A stretch of 64,000 nt of DNA from Halioglobus japonicus (GCA_902705825.1 CACSIL010000012.1:78793-142792), one strand, 5' to 3'. Positions 43,587-52,577 are shown, counted from the first letter of the stretch. Numbers and translations: made by a program. Notes: generated by a model not told the origin, from the letters alone.

Positions 43587-43589
43587 AGC

Positions 43590-44105
43590 TCAGCCCTCCA
43601 AGCCAGTAACAGGTAACGTGCCAATCTTTTCTACCGGTACATCCGGTTCATCGATCGGTTTGAAGTAGCGTATGTTATTCATTGAGTAATCCCATTCGGA
43701 TTCAGGGTTCCACACGCCCTGCACGCGCTGACCAATATGAACGTCTTCATTCACACACTCACTGAGCAGGTGGATGAGAGAGATGTTGGAACCGTCCAGC
43801 ACCAGATTGGCGACCACAAACGGTGGCTCAATCGGGTTGCCCGGGATCGGGATAGAGACAATAGTGAATGACTCGACTGTGGCCTTATCAGACAGTTCTA
43901 CTTCCTCTTCGGTAGCGACCCCACACGATGCGCAGGAGCCGCGCGGTGGCACATACACCGCTGAACATTTCGGACAGCGCTGTCCTGTCAGTACGCCCTT
44001 TTTAAGCTGTGTGAGGTAGCGCGCGGGAGCCTTGCCCGCAGTGAAGTTGTATTTGAGGTAGACCGGCGCATTGATTACGGTGATTTCGTCCTGTTCATCG
44101 CTCAT
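43590..44105 (-). CDS. DUF35 OB-fold protein with zinc ribbon
   Basis: 171 residues from ATG 44105 (GGAGAG 6 nt upstream); an upstream in-frame start at 44135 overlaps the preceding gene and is less likely. The rubredoxin-like zinc ribbon is RCPKCSAVYVPPRGSCASCG with four cysteines in Cys-x2-Cys pairs. The OB fold follows (ATVESFTIVSIP ... PPFVVANLVLDGSNISLIHLL). DUF35 proteins bind acyl-CoA and partner with thiolase-fold enzymes. Here it precedes two such genes. Confidence 0.92.
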   Translation of the reverse strand: MSDEQDEITVINAPVYLKYNFTAGKAPARYLTQLKKGVLTGQRCPKCSAVYVPPRGSCASCGVATEEEVELSDKATVESFTIVSIPIPGNPIEPPFVVANLVLDGSNISLIHLLSECVNEDVHIGQRVQGVWNPESEWDYSMNNIRYFKPIDEPDVPVEKIGTLPVTGLEG

Positions 44106-44116
44106 AGTTTGCTCTC

Positions 44117-44563
44117 CTATACCAGTTCGAAGCATCGAATATCGGTGATAAAACCAATGGTTTCATCGGCCCACACGGCGCGTACACGCGCACCGGTGGC
44201 TATGTCACTTTCTGCAGCGGCTGCCACGCAGTGCACCATCGGCACATCGGCGCCATCGAGTTTGATCATTGCCCACGCAAACGGCACCTGCATCGGGTGC
44301 GATTCGCGGGGTTCCTTGACCCAGGCAAAGCTGACGATCTCGCCCTGCTCACCCACGTCAACGAACTCGCTGAGTTCCTCTGCGGTATCGGGGTCATACT
44401 CCATGGGTGGCACGATCACCCGGCTGTCACTGGCCTTGATGCCAACGATCTTGCGATTCTTGAGTGCAGTGAGAAAACGACCGATCACCGGACCGGTGGA
44501 GCGGGTATAGGTATAACCAAGTTCAAACGCCTGGTTGAGAGTTTCTGGTTGCGACACAGTCAC
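44117..44563 (-). CDS. DUF35-like OB-fold protein lacking zinc-ribbon cysteines
   Basis: 148 residues from GTG 44563; a GTG at 44557 has better spacing to GGAGGG and may be used. The OB-fold region GEIVSFAWVKEPRESHPMQVPFAWAMIKLDGADVPMVHCV is clear. In the place of the zinc ribbon stands LKNRKIVGIKASDSRVIVPP, without cysteines. It is the first gene of the operon. It is 11 bp from the zinc-ribbon paralogue; the pair may replace a single two-domain protein found elsewhere. Confidence 0.88.
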   Translation of the reverse strand: MTVSQPETLNQAFELGYTYTRSTGPVIGRFLTALKNRKIVGIKASDSRVIVPPMEYDPDTAEELSEFVDVGEQGEIVSFAWVKEPRESHPMQVPFAWAMIKLDGADVPMVHCVAAAAESDIATGARVRAVWADETIGFITDIRCFELV

Positions 44564-44646
44564 AGCCCTCCATGGTAGCGGTACAGGATTGAAGCATCAG
44601 TATCAGCGAGGCATCGCAGTCACTCAATGACGCAAAGGCTCATGTG

Positions 44647-44659
44647 GAAATGACATTTC
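44647..44659. promoter_or_regulatory. 13-bp inverted repeat between divergent operons
   Basis: GAAATGACATTTC is a perfect dyad around a central A. It lies in the 267-bp interval between the DUF35-thiolase-fadD operon and the extradiol dioxygenase, where a shared operator would be expected. The rest of 44564-44830 shows no gene or clear promoter hexamers. Confidence 0.35.
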
Positions 44660-44830
44660 AGATCAAATCGCAAAAGCGCGAACAGACCACGCCCTACTTA
44701 TCGCCATCAATCCAGCCCCAATTACAGATTAAGCGACGACAAAGGTTGATTTAGATGCACCGGCAACGGCAGAATGCCGATTCGCCTTTTTTTGGCAGCG
44801 ACACCCATCGACTATACGAGGAATACACCT

Positions 44831-45736
44831 ATGTCTGTCTCAGCTGTTGGATACTTGAGAATCGCATCAACCGACACGGCGGCCTGGATGGACTTTGGCA
44901 CAGGTGTACTGGGCCTGATGGATGCCCAGCGCGAGGATGATGCCGGTGCGCGCTTCCTGCGCATGGACGACCACCCTTTTCGCTTTATGATTGAACCCGC
45001 TGATGCCGACAAGCTGATTGCGACCGGCCTTGAGTTTCCCGATGAAGCAGCCTGGCGCTCGACCATCACTGCCTTGGAAAATGCCGGCCATAGCGTCGTA
45101 GCCGGGTCTGCAGAGGACGCACAGCGGCGCTGCGTGTCCGCCTTGTCCTCGGTGCAGGACCCTGCGGGCAATACCCTGGAACTCTACTGGGGCCGCAAGC
45201 TGGACTATGTACCGCTGGCCTCGCCGACCGGTGTAGAACGGTTCGTCACTACTTATCAGCAATCCGGTGATATGGGCTTCGGACACGCTGTATTGCCCGC
45301 ACCCAATGTCGAGGCGTGTTTCGATTTTTACACACAGCTTATCGGTACCGGTCTCACCGATACCCTGTACCCACCGGGTATGGACGGTGTGCAGATCAAA
45401 TTCATGCATGCCAATAATCCGCGGCAACACTCTGTCGCGCTGTTCAGTGGTCCGCACCCGGCGGGTATTGTCCATATGATGGTTGAGGTGCAGACACTGG
45501 ACGAGGTCGGCCGTGCCATGAAACGCGCCCAGCAGGCTGGCGTCCATTTTCTCGCCACGCTCGGCCGACACGTCAATGACAATATGTGCTCCATCTACAT
45601 ACTTGCGCCGGGTGGCATCGCCGTAGAGTACGGGTACGACGGTCTACTGATCGACTGGGAAAACTATGTGCCCACCGTCAGCGTCGAGGGCGACTTGTGG
45701 GGACATGAGTACAACTTTCCCGGAATGAACGATTAG
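44831..45736 (+). CDS. Type I extradiol ring-cleavage dioxygenase, HsaC/BphC-like
   Basis: 301 residues from ATG 44831 (GAGGAA upstream); the frame is open from 44774. Two vicinal-oxygen-chelate modules are present. Fe(II) ligands are visible: His in GFGHAVLPAP, His in GIVHMMVEV, Glu in GGIAVEYGYDG. The C-terminal run ATLGRHVNDNMCSIYILAPGG and LWGHEY closely recalls HsaC, which opens the catecholic A ring of seco-steroids, and BphC of biphenyl. It diverges from the sterol-module-like operon. The substrate is an aromatic catechol, possibly steroid-derived. Confidence 0.88.
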   Translation: MSVSAVGYLRIASTDTAAWMDFGTGVLGLMDAQREDDAGARFLRMDDHPFRFMIEPADADKLIATGLEFPDEAAWRSTITALENAGHSVVAGSAEDAQRRCVSALSSVQDPAGNTLELYWGRKLDYVPLASPTGVERFVTTYQQSGDMGFGHAVLPAPNVEACFDFYTQLIGTGLTDTLYPPGMDGVQIKFMHANNPRQHSVALFSGPHPAGIVHMMVEVQTLDEVGRAMKRAQQAGVHFLATLGRHVNDNMCSIYILAPGGIAVEYGYDGLLIDWENYVPTVSVEGDLWGHEYNFPGMND

Positions 45737-45770
45737 GCTGCAGGATAACGAAAGAGCAGCCACTTTCAGG

Positions 45771-46811
45771 CTATAGCGCCGAGCGAATCGCGTCTACCGA
45801 GCCCAGCGTATCGAGGGCGCTATGCAGGCGCTCCATCGATGCCTTGAGGTAGTTGACTGGCTGCCACGCGTCGCCCATGGCCAGCGTCACAGCGGCGCCC
45901 ATCCAGACATACGCAGCATGCCACTGGTACTGCTGCCATAGCTCGGCTTCAGGTGGTGCGGACACTCCCAGCGAAAGAAGTTGTTGGCGATAGTATGCCA
46001 GCATGTCGCGGCCATACTGTTGTTGATCTTGCGGCGTCAGATTTCCCGCCAGAAAATAACCGACATCACGCATTGCCGGCCCACGGGCCACCATCGCCCA
46101 ATCCAGAAACCCCGGCTGATCTGCATCGTAGAAAAGGTTGCCGTCGTGAACATCTCCGTGTATCAGGGTAGGAGCGCCGCGCAGCCACAGCTGGTGGACG
46201 GCGTCCGTTTTAGCCAGGTATAGCTCACCCATCTCCGTGAATACCACAGGCATACTATCGCTGTACATCTGCAGTGCGCGGCCGATTAACTGCGCACCAA
46301 TTTCATGCTGCAACGGCGGCTGCACCCAGGCAAGATCAGACTCAAAACGCGGCGATTGCCAGTACTTGGCATGCAGACGCGCAAAGGCGGCCAGTATCTG
46401 ACGGATAAAATCCAGTGAGTACCGTGTACTGGCATTCTTGAAGGTACATCCGCTGTCTACAAGGTTCTCCAGCAGCATAATGTAGGCTTCACCGGCCTCA
46501 TCGCTGGCAGCATAAAAACAGCGCGGCACACGTACCGGCATTTCAGCGGCAAGGCTGTGATAAAACATCGCCTCGCGCCGCCCCATCCCGCTGGACGTGA
46601 CAAACTGCCGCTGCAGTTCATCTGTCGGCGGCAGCTTCACGAAAAGCCGCTGGGGTTGGCCGGCGTCTTCACCATAATCAAGTTCAAGCAGTGCCCGCCC
46701 CGTCGTGCCGGCATGGGCATCGACCACGGCGAACTTCATCACCGGCACGTGCAGTACCTCTGACAGCCAATCGCAGGACAGACTTCTCAAATCGGAGGGA
46801 ATCACCGGCAC
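45771..46811 (-). CDS. Aminoglycoside phosphotransferase/CHK-family kinase
   Basis: 346 residues from GTG 46811 with AGAGG upstream. The catalytic Brenner motif is LIHGDVHDGNLFYD, followed by the Mg-binding LDWAMVARGPAMRDVG. The ATP-binding Lys is in RLFVKLPP. Such kinases phosphorylate small hydroxylated molecules, including choline-like alcohols, ecdysteroids (EcKinase relatives) or antibiotics. Proximity to steroid-like genes makes a hydroxy-steroid substrate an idea, not a conclusion. It converges with the dioxygenase gene. Confidence 0.87.
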   Translation of the reverse strand: MPVIPSDLRSLSCDWLSEVLHVPVMKFAVVDAHAGTTGRALLELDYGEDAGQPQRLFVKLPPTDELQRQFVTSSGMGRREAMFYHSLAAEMPVRVPRCFYAASDEAGEAYIMLLENLVDSGCTFKNASTRYSLDFIRQILAAFARLHAKYWQSPRFESDLAWVQPPLQHEIGAQLIGRALQMYSDSMPVVFTEMGELYLAKTDAVHQLWLRGAPTLIHGDVHDGNLFYDADQPGFLDWAMVARGPAMRDVGYFLAGNLTPQDQQQYGRDMLAYYRQQLLSLGVSAPPEAELWQQYQWHAAYVWMGAAVTLAMGDAWQPVNYLKASMERLHSALDTLGSVDAIRSAL

Positions 46812-46839
46812 AGACCTCTGTTACCTATACCAAAAGACG

Positions 46840-47589
46840 CTAGTGCACTTCGACAGTAACAGGAACCCAGCGATTAAAAATGTAACCCAGTGTGCCATTG
46901 CGCTTGAGGGTCACCAGTGCATCATTGAGCCTTGCCGCCAGTACCCCGTCATCCTTGCGCACGGCCCAGGCCAGTTGCTCCTGGGTCAATGGCTTGTAGA
47001 GGCTTATCAGGTCACTGTTCTCACTGGTGGTGGCCAACTGCCAGCTGGTGGGAGCATCGTGAATGTACAAATCGATTTCACCGCTGCGCAGACCGGAAAA
47101 GGCGGCGGCAGAATCCTGATAAAACGTTACTTTTGCATTCTTGAGTTCGGTGGCGACATAATCGGCACCAGTGGTGCCCGGCTCCACACCCATACGCACA
47201 CCGTCGCTGAACAACGCCCAGGGCTGGGAGAAATGCCCTACTTTCTCGGTGCTCATGATCGCCATTTGCCCTACTTGCATATAGGGATCAGTAAACAGTA
47301 CTTCTTCGCTGCGCGCCGCGGTGATGCTCATGCCCGACATGATGACGTCAATATCTCCGGCTTTTAACGCCGGGATGAGTTGCGCAAAAGGCATATCTAT
47401 CAACGTCATCTCCTGTCCGATAAGTGCGCCTATCGCCTTCGCGCTATCGGCTTCGATGCCGACAATTCGCCCTTCCTGTTTGTAGACCATTGGCGGATAA
47501 TCCGCGGACACACCGACCCTGAGTCCGGCTGCCGTAGCGCCAACCGTACCAAGAGTAAAAAGGACTGTGAGTAATAGTCTGACGAACAT
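46840..47589 (-). CDS. Periplasmic amino-acid-type solute-binding protein
   Basis: 249 residues from ATG 47589 (AGAGGT upstream); signal peptide MFVRLLLTVLFTLGTVGATAA. LRVGVSADYPPMVYKQEGRIVGIEADSAKAIGALIG and LKAGDIDVIMSGMSITAARSEEVLFTDPYM are the SBP_bac_3 signature. No permease or ATPase gene is nearby, so it may serve a remote ABC transporter or a sensor. The SDR gene diverges 109 bp away; the kinase gene follows 28 bp downstream on the same strand. Confidence 0.9.
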   Translation of the reverse strand: MFVRLLLTVLFTLGTVGATAAGLRVGVSADYPPMVYKQEGRIVGIEADSAKAIGALIGQEMTLIDMPFAQLIPALKAGDIDVIMSGMSITAARSEEVLFTDPYMQVGQMAIMSTEKVGHFSQPWALFSDGVRMGVEPGTTGADYVATELKNAKVTFYQDSAAAFSGLRSGEIDLYIHDAPTSWQLATTSENSDLISLYKPLTQEQLAWAVRKDDGVLAARLNDALVTLKRNGTLGYIFNRWVPVTVEVH

Positions 47590-47698
47590 GGGGTACCTCT
47601 GCGTAAGTCGATGTCGTATTAGGGTCTGATTCGAGTGTGCGGCCCACAATGTAACACTGCCCCACACAGCTAGGGAAGCCATCGAGGAAGTCGCCACA

Positions 47699-48490
47699 AT
47701 GCAACTCACTTGCACCAACCGTACAGCACTTGTCACCGGTTCCGATCGCAATACTGGCTATGTGATAGCCGGGTGCCTTGCGCGCGCCGGAGCCACCGTC
47801 ATCCTGCACAGTAATCACAGCGATGGCAGCGCTGCCAACGCCGCCACAGAATTGAACTGTGACTATTCAGTGGAAGGCGATATAGCCACCGAAGCGGGCT
47901 GCGCGGCCCTGATCGCGCAACTGCAGGCACAGTCCCTTGAGGTGGACATTCTGGTCAACAATTACGGCACCGCCAGCTTTGCCAAATGGAGCACCGCAAG
48001 CAGCGACGACTGGCTGGACATGTACCAGAAAAATGTTCTGTCAGTCGCGCGCCTGGTGCAGGGTATTGTGCCGGGAATGCAGGATCGGGGATGGGGCCGG
48101 ATAGTCAATCTGGGAACCATCGGTTCACACCGGCCAGGCAAGATCATGCCGCACTACTACGCGGCTAAAGGTGCCCTGGCCAACCTCGGAGTCAGCCTTG
48201 CACAGGATTTATCCGGTACTGGCATCACTGTAAATACCGTATCGCCAGGGCTGATAAGGACACCGGAGCTGGAAGCCGGCTACCGCGCGCGGGCGCAAAA
48301 AAAGGGCTGGGGCGATGACTGGCCGGAAATTGAACGCCATATCGTGGCAGAGGACTTCCCCAACCCCGTTGGCAGATTGGCGACGCGCGAGGAAGTCGCC
48401 GACCTCGTTACCTTCCTGTGCAGCGACCAGGCCGGCTTTATCAACGGCCAAAACATCCGTATCGACGGCGGCGCTATCGCCCATGTATAG
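47699..48490 (+). CDS. Short-chain dehydrogenase/reductase
   Basis: 263 residues. The nucleotide-binding motif reads TALVTGSDRNTGYVIA, a variant of TGxxxGxG. NNYG replaces the common NNAG. The catalytic Ser region is NLGTIGSHRPGKIMPHYYAAKGA with Tyr and Lys of YxxxK. The C-terminal NGQNIRIDGGAIAHV is standard. It is an NAD(P)-dependent ketone/alcohol oxidoreductase of unknown substrate. GAGGAAG lies 9 nt before ATG 47699. Confidence 0.9.
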   Translation: MQLTCTNRTALVTGSDRNTGYVIAGCLARAGATVILHSNHSDGSAANAATELNCDYSVEGDIATEAGCAALIAQLQAQSLEVDILVNNYGTASFAKWSTASSDDWLDMYQKNVLSVARLVQGIVPGMQDRGWGRIVNLGTIGSHRPGKIMPHYYAAKGALANLGVSLAQDLSGTGITVNTVSPGLIRTPELEAGYRARAQKKGWGDDWPEIERHIVAEDFPNPVGRLATREEVADLVTFLCSDQAGFINGQNIRIDGGAIAHV

Positions 48491-48595
48491 CGCAGATAGA
48501 ACGTTTATTCCGCTTGACGCTATAGGGTCTGTTTGACATGCTTCTGGCAACGTCAGCCACACCCCACATTACAACTGCAGATAAGGAACTCCACT

Positions 48596-49168
48596 ATGAA
48601 AACACTAGTTCAAGCCACTCTGGCTTTTCTCATCATCAGTCTGTCCAGTCACCTGGCTCACGCAGATGAGTATGATAAGACCATCAACAGTTTCAAGGAC
48701 GCAGGTGAAAGCGGTGCCTATTTTGACAATAGTATTGGCTACGCGGTGTTCCCCACCATAGGTAAAGGTGGCATCGGCATCGGCGGCGCACACGGTTCCG
48801 GTCGGGTCTACAAAGAAGGTGAAGTCATTGGCACCGCCGACATGACCCAACTGACAATCGGCTTTCAACTCGGAGGAGAAGCGTTCAGCCAGATTATTTT
48901 CTTTGAAAACGAAGCGGCACTCGACAATTTCACCTCGGGCAATTTTGAGTTCAGCGCGGACGCCAGCGCAGTAGCGATTACTGCAGGCGCCCATGCCAGT
49001 GCCAACACCGGCGGTGGCGCATCTGCAGGGCTCAGCGGCGGCCAGAATAATGCCGACACCAAGTCACTGGGATACCGCAAGGGTATGGCGATTTTCACAA
49101 TTGCCAAGGGTGGCTTGATGTACCAGGCAACACTGGGTGGACAAAAGTACAGCTTCGACCCAATCTAG
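48596..49168 (+). CDS. SYLF/YSC84-domain exported lipid-binding-like protein
   Basis: 190 residues from ATG 48596 (AAGGAA upstream), signal peptide TLAFLIISLSSHLAHA. IGYAVFPTIGKGGIGIGGAHGSGRVYKEGEVIGTADM is the SYLF (Ysc84/DUF500) core, and RKGMAIFTIAKGGLMYQATLGGQKYSF its end. Gly-rich stretch near residues 145-160. In eukaryotes the domain binds phosphoinositides; in bacteria the role is unknown. It is followed by a good terminator. Confidence 0.88.
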   Translation: MKTLVQATLAFLIISLSSHLAHADEYDKTINSFKDAGESGAYFDNSIGYAVFPTIGKGGIGIGGAHGSGRVYKEGEVIGTADMTQLTIGFQLGGEAFSQIIFFENEAALDNFTSGNFEFSADASAVAITAGAHASANTGGGASAGLSGGQNNADTKSLGYRKGMAIFTIAKGGLMYQATLGGQKYSFDPI

Positions 49169-49213
49169 TATTCGCAGCACGGCGGTGACCTTCGGGCTCA
49201 CACGCAAATCAGC

Positions 49214-49246
49214 AAAGGTCGCCCCCCTGGGTCGCGGCCTTTTTTA
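49214..49246 (+). terminator. Rho-independent terminator after the SYLF gene
   Basis: A 9-bp stem (AAAGGTCGC with GCGGCCTTT, one G-U) closes an 11-nt loop and runs into a T-tract (49240-49245). It lies 45 bp beyond the SYLF stop. The remaining 49247-49372 shows nothing further. Confidence 0.85.
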
Positions 49247-49372
49247 TTGCCTGGAAAACAGCAGGCGCTGGCGCGCCCCTTGAATCATCCCGCCTGCAGC
49301 TTAGGCTGCATCGCAGCACGTGGGCCTAAACCACGCCACGACTTGCACCAGTATCTACTCAGCACCGGCCAC

Positions 49373-51736
49373 TTATAGCCGCGTCACGATCCCCTTGTCC
49401 CCGTCCAGGCGGAGCAGGTCACCGGTGTTAAAAAAACGCGTGCCATCACGAGTATTCACCACGCACGGCAAGCCGTACTCGCGTGCAATCACTGCGCCGT
49501 GTGAGACTGCACTGCCCAAATCGGTAACCAGCCCGCCAATCAGGCTGAAGTAAGGCGTCCAGCCAATGTCGGTAATTGGCGTAACCAGGATTTCACCCGG
49601 TTGCAATTGCGCCGCCTCCAGCAGTGTCGTGGCGACACGAGCGACACCCTCCACCACGCCGCGAGAGGCTGGCCTGCCGTGGAGCACGCCGTCGGTGGTG
49701 TCTATCGCACGCAGTTCCAACGGTTGCGGAACACCTACCGATATCTCGGGAAACTCCAGTCGCTGCTGATAGGCAAGCGCCTCCCGTCGAGCGAGCGCCC
49801 GCTCCACCGCCACCTGATCTGGCGCGGCGACCAACCCCGGTAATTCGTCAGTACTGAAAAAATTGACCAGATCAGCTTCTGGCAATACACCTTCGGCATG
49901 CAGCAGGTTGCCCAGATGACGAAAACCCTGTTTGAAACGGTGTGCAACTTCCACCAGTTGCGACTTGGTGTGTTCCCGGCGGCGTATGGCATTGTGCGCC
50001 TTGGGCAGAATCCAGCGCAGACCGCGGTTGAGCTCCGCCCACTCTATTGCCTCTGTGTGGGCCTTCGTATGCCCCCCGGTGACGAGGCGTGCGTGCACTG
50101 CAGCCTGCATACTCTGAATCAAGGGTGCAGGGTCATCGCTCCAGGAAGCGTCTCTCATACACAATTCACGGTATCCACGATGCCCGTGATCATTGAGGAA
50201 AGCGGCATACGCCGGTGCGGTTTCGGGCGTATTGCACAACCATGTCAGGGCATCGGATACGGCGGCTTGCTGGAAACTCTCCGCGGCCTGCGGATGCGCC
50301 ACTATGCTGTCGATGAGCGTGTCCAACTCATCCAGCATCACTGCACTCTCCACGCCACTGGCACCGGCGAGTAACCGCACCGCCTCGGCCTGTTCCTCAT
50401 TGGTGCTGTCGTTGGAACGACCGGACACCATATTCTCGACGATGGAACACAAAAACCCGGACAGTGCCGAGGATTGAATGTGTACCGCCATCGCGTGATC
50501 AAAGAAGGACGACTTGTCTGCCAGTTGCGCCCACATGGCGCCGCTGTCGGTTTTGTTATCGATAACAAAACCCTCCAACTCCCGACCAAACTCTTCAACC
50601 ACTGTCGGCGCACGTAAACAATAGCGCAGCAATTTCGCCGTGTTGGCGACACGGCGCAAAAATGGCTGCGCAGGAAAGGGTTTCAACTCTGGCACCAGCC
50701 GCCCGCACAGCGATTGCGCTGATTGCTCAACAGTTGAACCAAGCACAGCAGCTGACATCACCACATTGCCGGTCATATTGAGAAAAAGATGTCCGTAAGC
50801 CCAGGCAGTCACCTGCCAGGCTTCGACTATTTCCGGTCTGGCCCCCACGGCCACCTGCATATGCTGCAGGCCGTAATCGATACCCCAACCGGTAAAGGAA
50901 CCGGTCAGTGGACACACAGCCCCTGGCATCATCTCGCTCACATTGCTGATCGTCAGCACATCGTCGGGCCGCGGCAACGCGGTATCAAATTCGTTGAGGT
51001 CTGCAGGCAATGTCGTAATTGGGCGGGCCTGCAACCAGTACAAAGTACCGTCTTCGTCAATGGCCCACTCGAGGTCCAGCGGGTGATTCTCATGGCGTGC
51101 AGCGCTGCGTGCCTGTTCTGCAATGGCCGCAATTTCGCCATCACTGAGCAGGGGGTTTTCACCCGTCAACTGGCGTCGCACGATAGCGCCGCTGCTGTTC
51201 ACACCGTAGTGATCGGGAGTAGCTTCACCGCTGACCAACGCCTCACCGAGGCCCGCCACCACGTCAATCACCAGCAGATCACGCCTCGCGCTGACCGGGT
51301 CGGCAGTGAACACCACACCGGCCACACGGGCATTGACCATGGCCTGTACCACGACATTCATGGTCAGCTCAGTACTACCTGTGTGCGCCTGCTGATAGCT
51401 GCGAGCGCGCTCATGTGACGCTGACGCCACGCATTGGGCCACCGCCTCACGCAGCTGTTGTATACCGGTTACATTGAGTACGGTATCGTACTGGCCAGCA
51501 AAGGAGGCGTCCGCACCATCCTCACCCAACGCTGATGAACGTACCGCCACCGCGGCCTTACCCAGGCCCAGATAGCTCTGCTCCAACGCCGCAGGGAACA
51601 CGTCAGCACTGGCATCGCACAGCACAAATGCGGGCGGCACAGGAAGCCCCATGGATACTAGACGCGCAAGACCATAGGCCTTCCCGCCCGCGCTGGCATC
51701 CGTGATTTCCGCCAATGTACAGATACGGTTATTCAT
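49373..51736 (-). CDS. PEP/pyruvate-binding enzyme, rifampicin-phosphotransferase-like
   Basis: 787 residues. The ATP-grasp domain (1-310) begins with GGKAYGLARLVSMGLPVPPAFVL and includes AVRSSALGEDGADASFAGQYDTVLNV and DLEWAIDEDGTLYWLQARPI. The middle domain is helical and not strongly conserved. The phosphohistidine domain is C-terminal, with His746 in GSAVSHGAVIAREYGLP. This ATP-grasp/middle/His order is that of rifampicin phosphotransferase Rph and related dikinases, unlike PEP synthase, whose His domain is central and is followed by a TIM barrel. It may phosphorylate a hydrophobic hydroxylated compound. Antibiotic substrate unproved. Confidence 0.87.
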   Translation of the reverse strand: MNNRICTLAEITDASAGGKAYGLARLVSMGLPVPPAFVLCDASADVFPAALEQSYLGLGKAAVAVRSSALGEDGADASFAGQYDTVLNVTGIQQLREAVAQCVASASHERARSYQQAHTGSTELTMNVVVQAMVNARVAGVVFTADPVSARRDLLVIDVVAGLGEALVSGEATPDHYGVNSSGAIVRRQLTGENPLLSDGEIAAIAEQARSAARHENHPLDLEWAIDEDGTLYWLQARPITTLPADLNEFDTALPRPDDVLTISNVSEMMPGAVCPLTGSFTGWGIDYGLQHMQVAVGARPEIVEAWQVTAWAYGHLFLNMTGNVVMSAAVLGSTVEQSAQSLCGRLVPELKPFPAQPFLRRVANTAKLLRYCLRAPTVVEEFGRELEGFVIDNKTDSGAMWAQLADKSSFFDHAMAVHIQSSALSGFLCSIVENMVSGRSNDSTNEEQAEAVRLLAGASGVESAVMLDELDTLIDSIVAHPQAAESFQQAAVSDALTWLCNTPETAPAYAAFLNDHGHRGYRELCMRDASWSDDPAPLIQSMQAAVHARLVTGGHTKAHTEAIEWAELNRGLRWILPKAHNAIRRREHTKSQLVEVAHRFKQGFRHLGNLLHAEGVLPEADLVNFFSTDELPGLVAAPDQVAVERALARREALAYQQRLEFPEISVGVPQPLELRAIDTTDGVLHGRPASRGVVEGVARVATTLLEAAQLQPGEILVTPITDIGWTPYFSLIGGLVTDLGSAVSHGAVIAREYGLPCVVNTRDGTRFFNTGDLLRLDGDKGIVTRL

Positions 51737-51802
51737 ACCGGATATTACCTTCAGTGGGGCAAGCGGGATTTAGAAGAACAATAAAATTCAACGCAGTGGG
51801 CG

Positions 51803-52444
51803 CTAGCTCATACCCATTGCTGCGGCTTCTGCCGTCAGCACCTCGCTCACCACGGGGTGAGCTTTTACACGCGCGATAAAACTCGCAAAAACAGGCCACC
51901 GCTGTGCGTCGACCTCGTAGCCGGCATAAGCCGCGTTCACAAAGGGGCTGATAAGGCTCATATCGGCCATCATGAACTCGCCAAAAATGAAACCCTGCGC
52001 GGGTACCTGTGCTTCCAGGTAATCGAGAATGGTGGGTAACTGCTTGTCGATGATCTTCGCAACCAGTTCCTCGTCCGGTTCCTGTTGCAGAACCATAGGG
52101 CGCATAAAGCGTTGGAAAAATATACCGGCCGCCAGTTCCGCCACTCGCGAACCGCCCAGTTCTTCTAGCCAGCGCGCCTTCGCCTTATCCGCACTCTCTG
52201 CGGGGTACAAGGGTACTTGTGGATAGGCGTCCTCTAGATACTCGCAAATAACCGTTGAGTCGCAAATTGTGAGCTCACCATCCTGCAGTGCGGGTATCTT
52301 TCCCAGTGGATTGATCTTGCGATACTCTTCATCGCGGGTAAACGGCATTTGCTGGACCTGCTCAAACGGCAACGCCTTGATCGCTAGCGCGACTTGTACT
52401 TTACGCACAAATGGTGACCCTGACGCACCGTGCAATACCATCAT
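51803..52444 (-). CDS. Glutathione S-transferase family protein
   Basis: 213 residues. The thioredoxin-like N-terminal domain has GASGSPFVRKVQVALAIKALPFEQV and the gamma-glutamyl contact NPLGKIPALQDGELTICDSTVICEYL. The C-terminal helical domain has FMMADMSLISPFVNAAY. It may conjugate or isomerise electrophiles, or act as a maleylacetoacetate-isomerase-like enzyme. It follows the Rph-like and precedes the monooxygenase gene on the minus strand; no close operon spacing. Confidence 0.92.
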   Translation of the reverse strand: MMVLHGASGSPFVRKVQVALAIKALPFEQVQQMPFTRDEEYRKINPLGKIPALQDGELTICDSTVICEYLEDAYPQVPLYPAESADKAKARWLEELGGSRVAELAAGIFFQRFMRPMVLQQEPDEELVAKIIDKQLPTILDYLEAQVPAQGFIFGEFMMADMSLISPFVNAAYAGYEVDAQRWPVFASFIARVKAHPVVSEVLTAEAAAMGMS

Positions 52445-52577
52445 AGCTGATCACCCGTATTGTCGGTGGTATGTGTGTGCTTGCGGGCGTGTATAGGGCA
52501 AAACATGTACTCGGACATAGAGCTTGGTTCTCCGTAAGTAAAACTGGGTGGGGGATGACAGGCAGGCTGCATACTCG

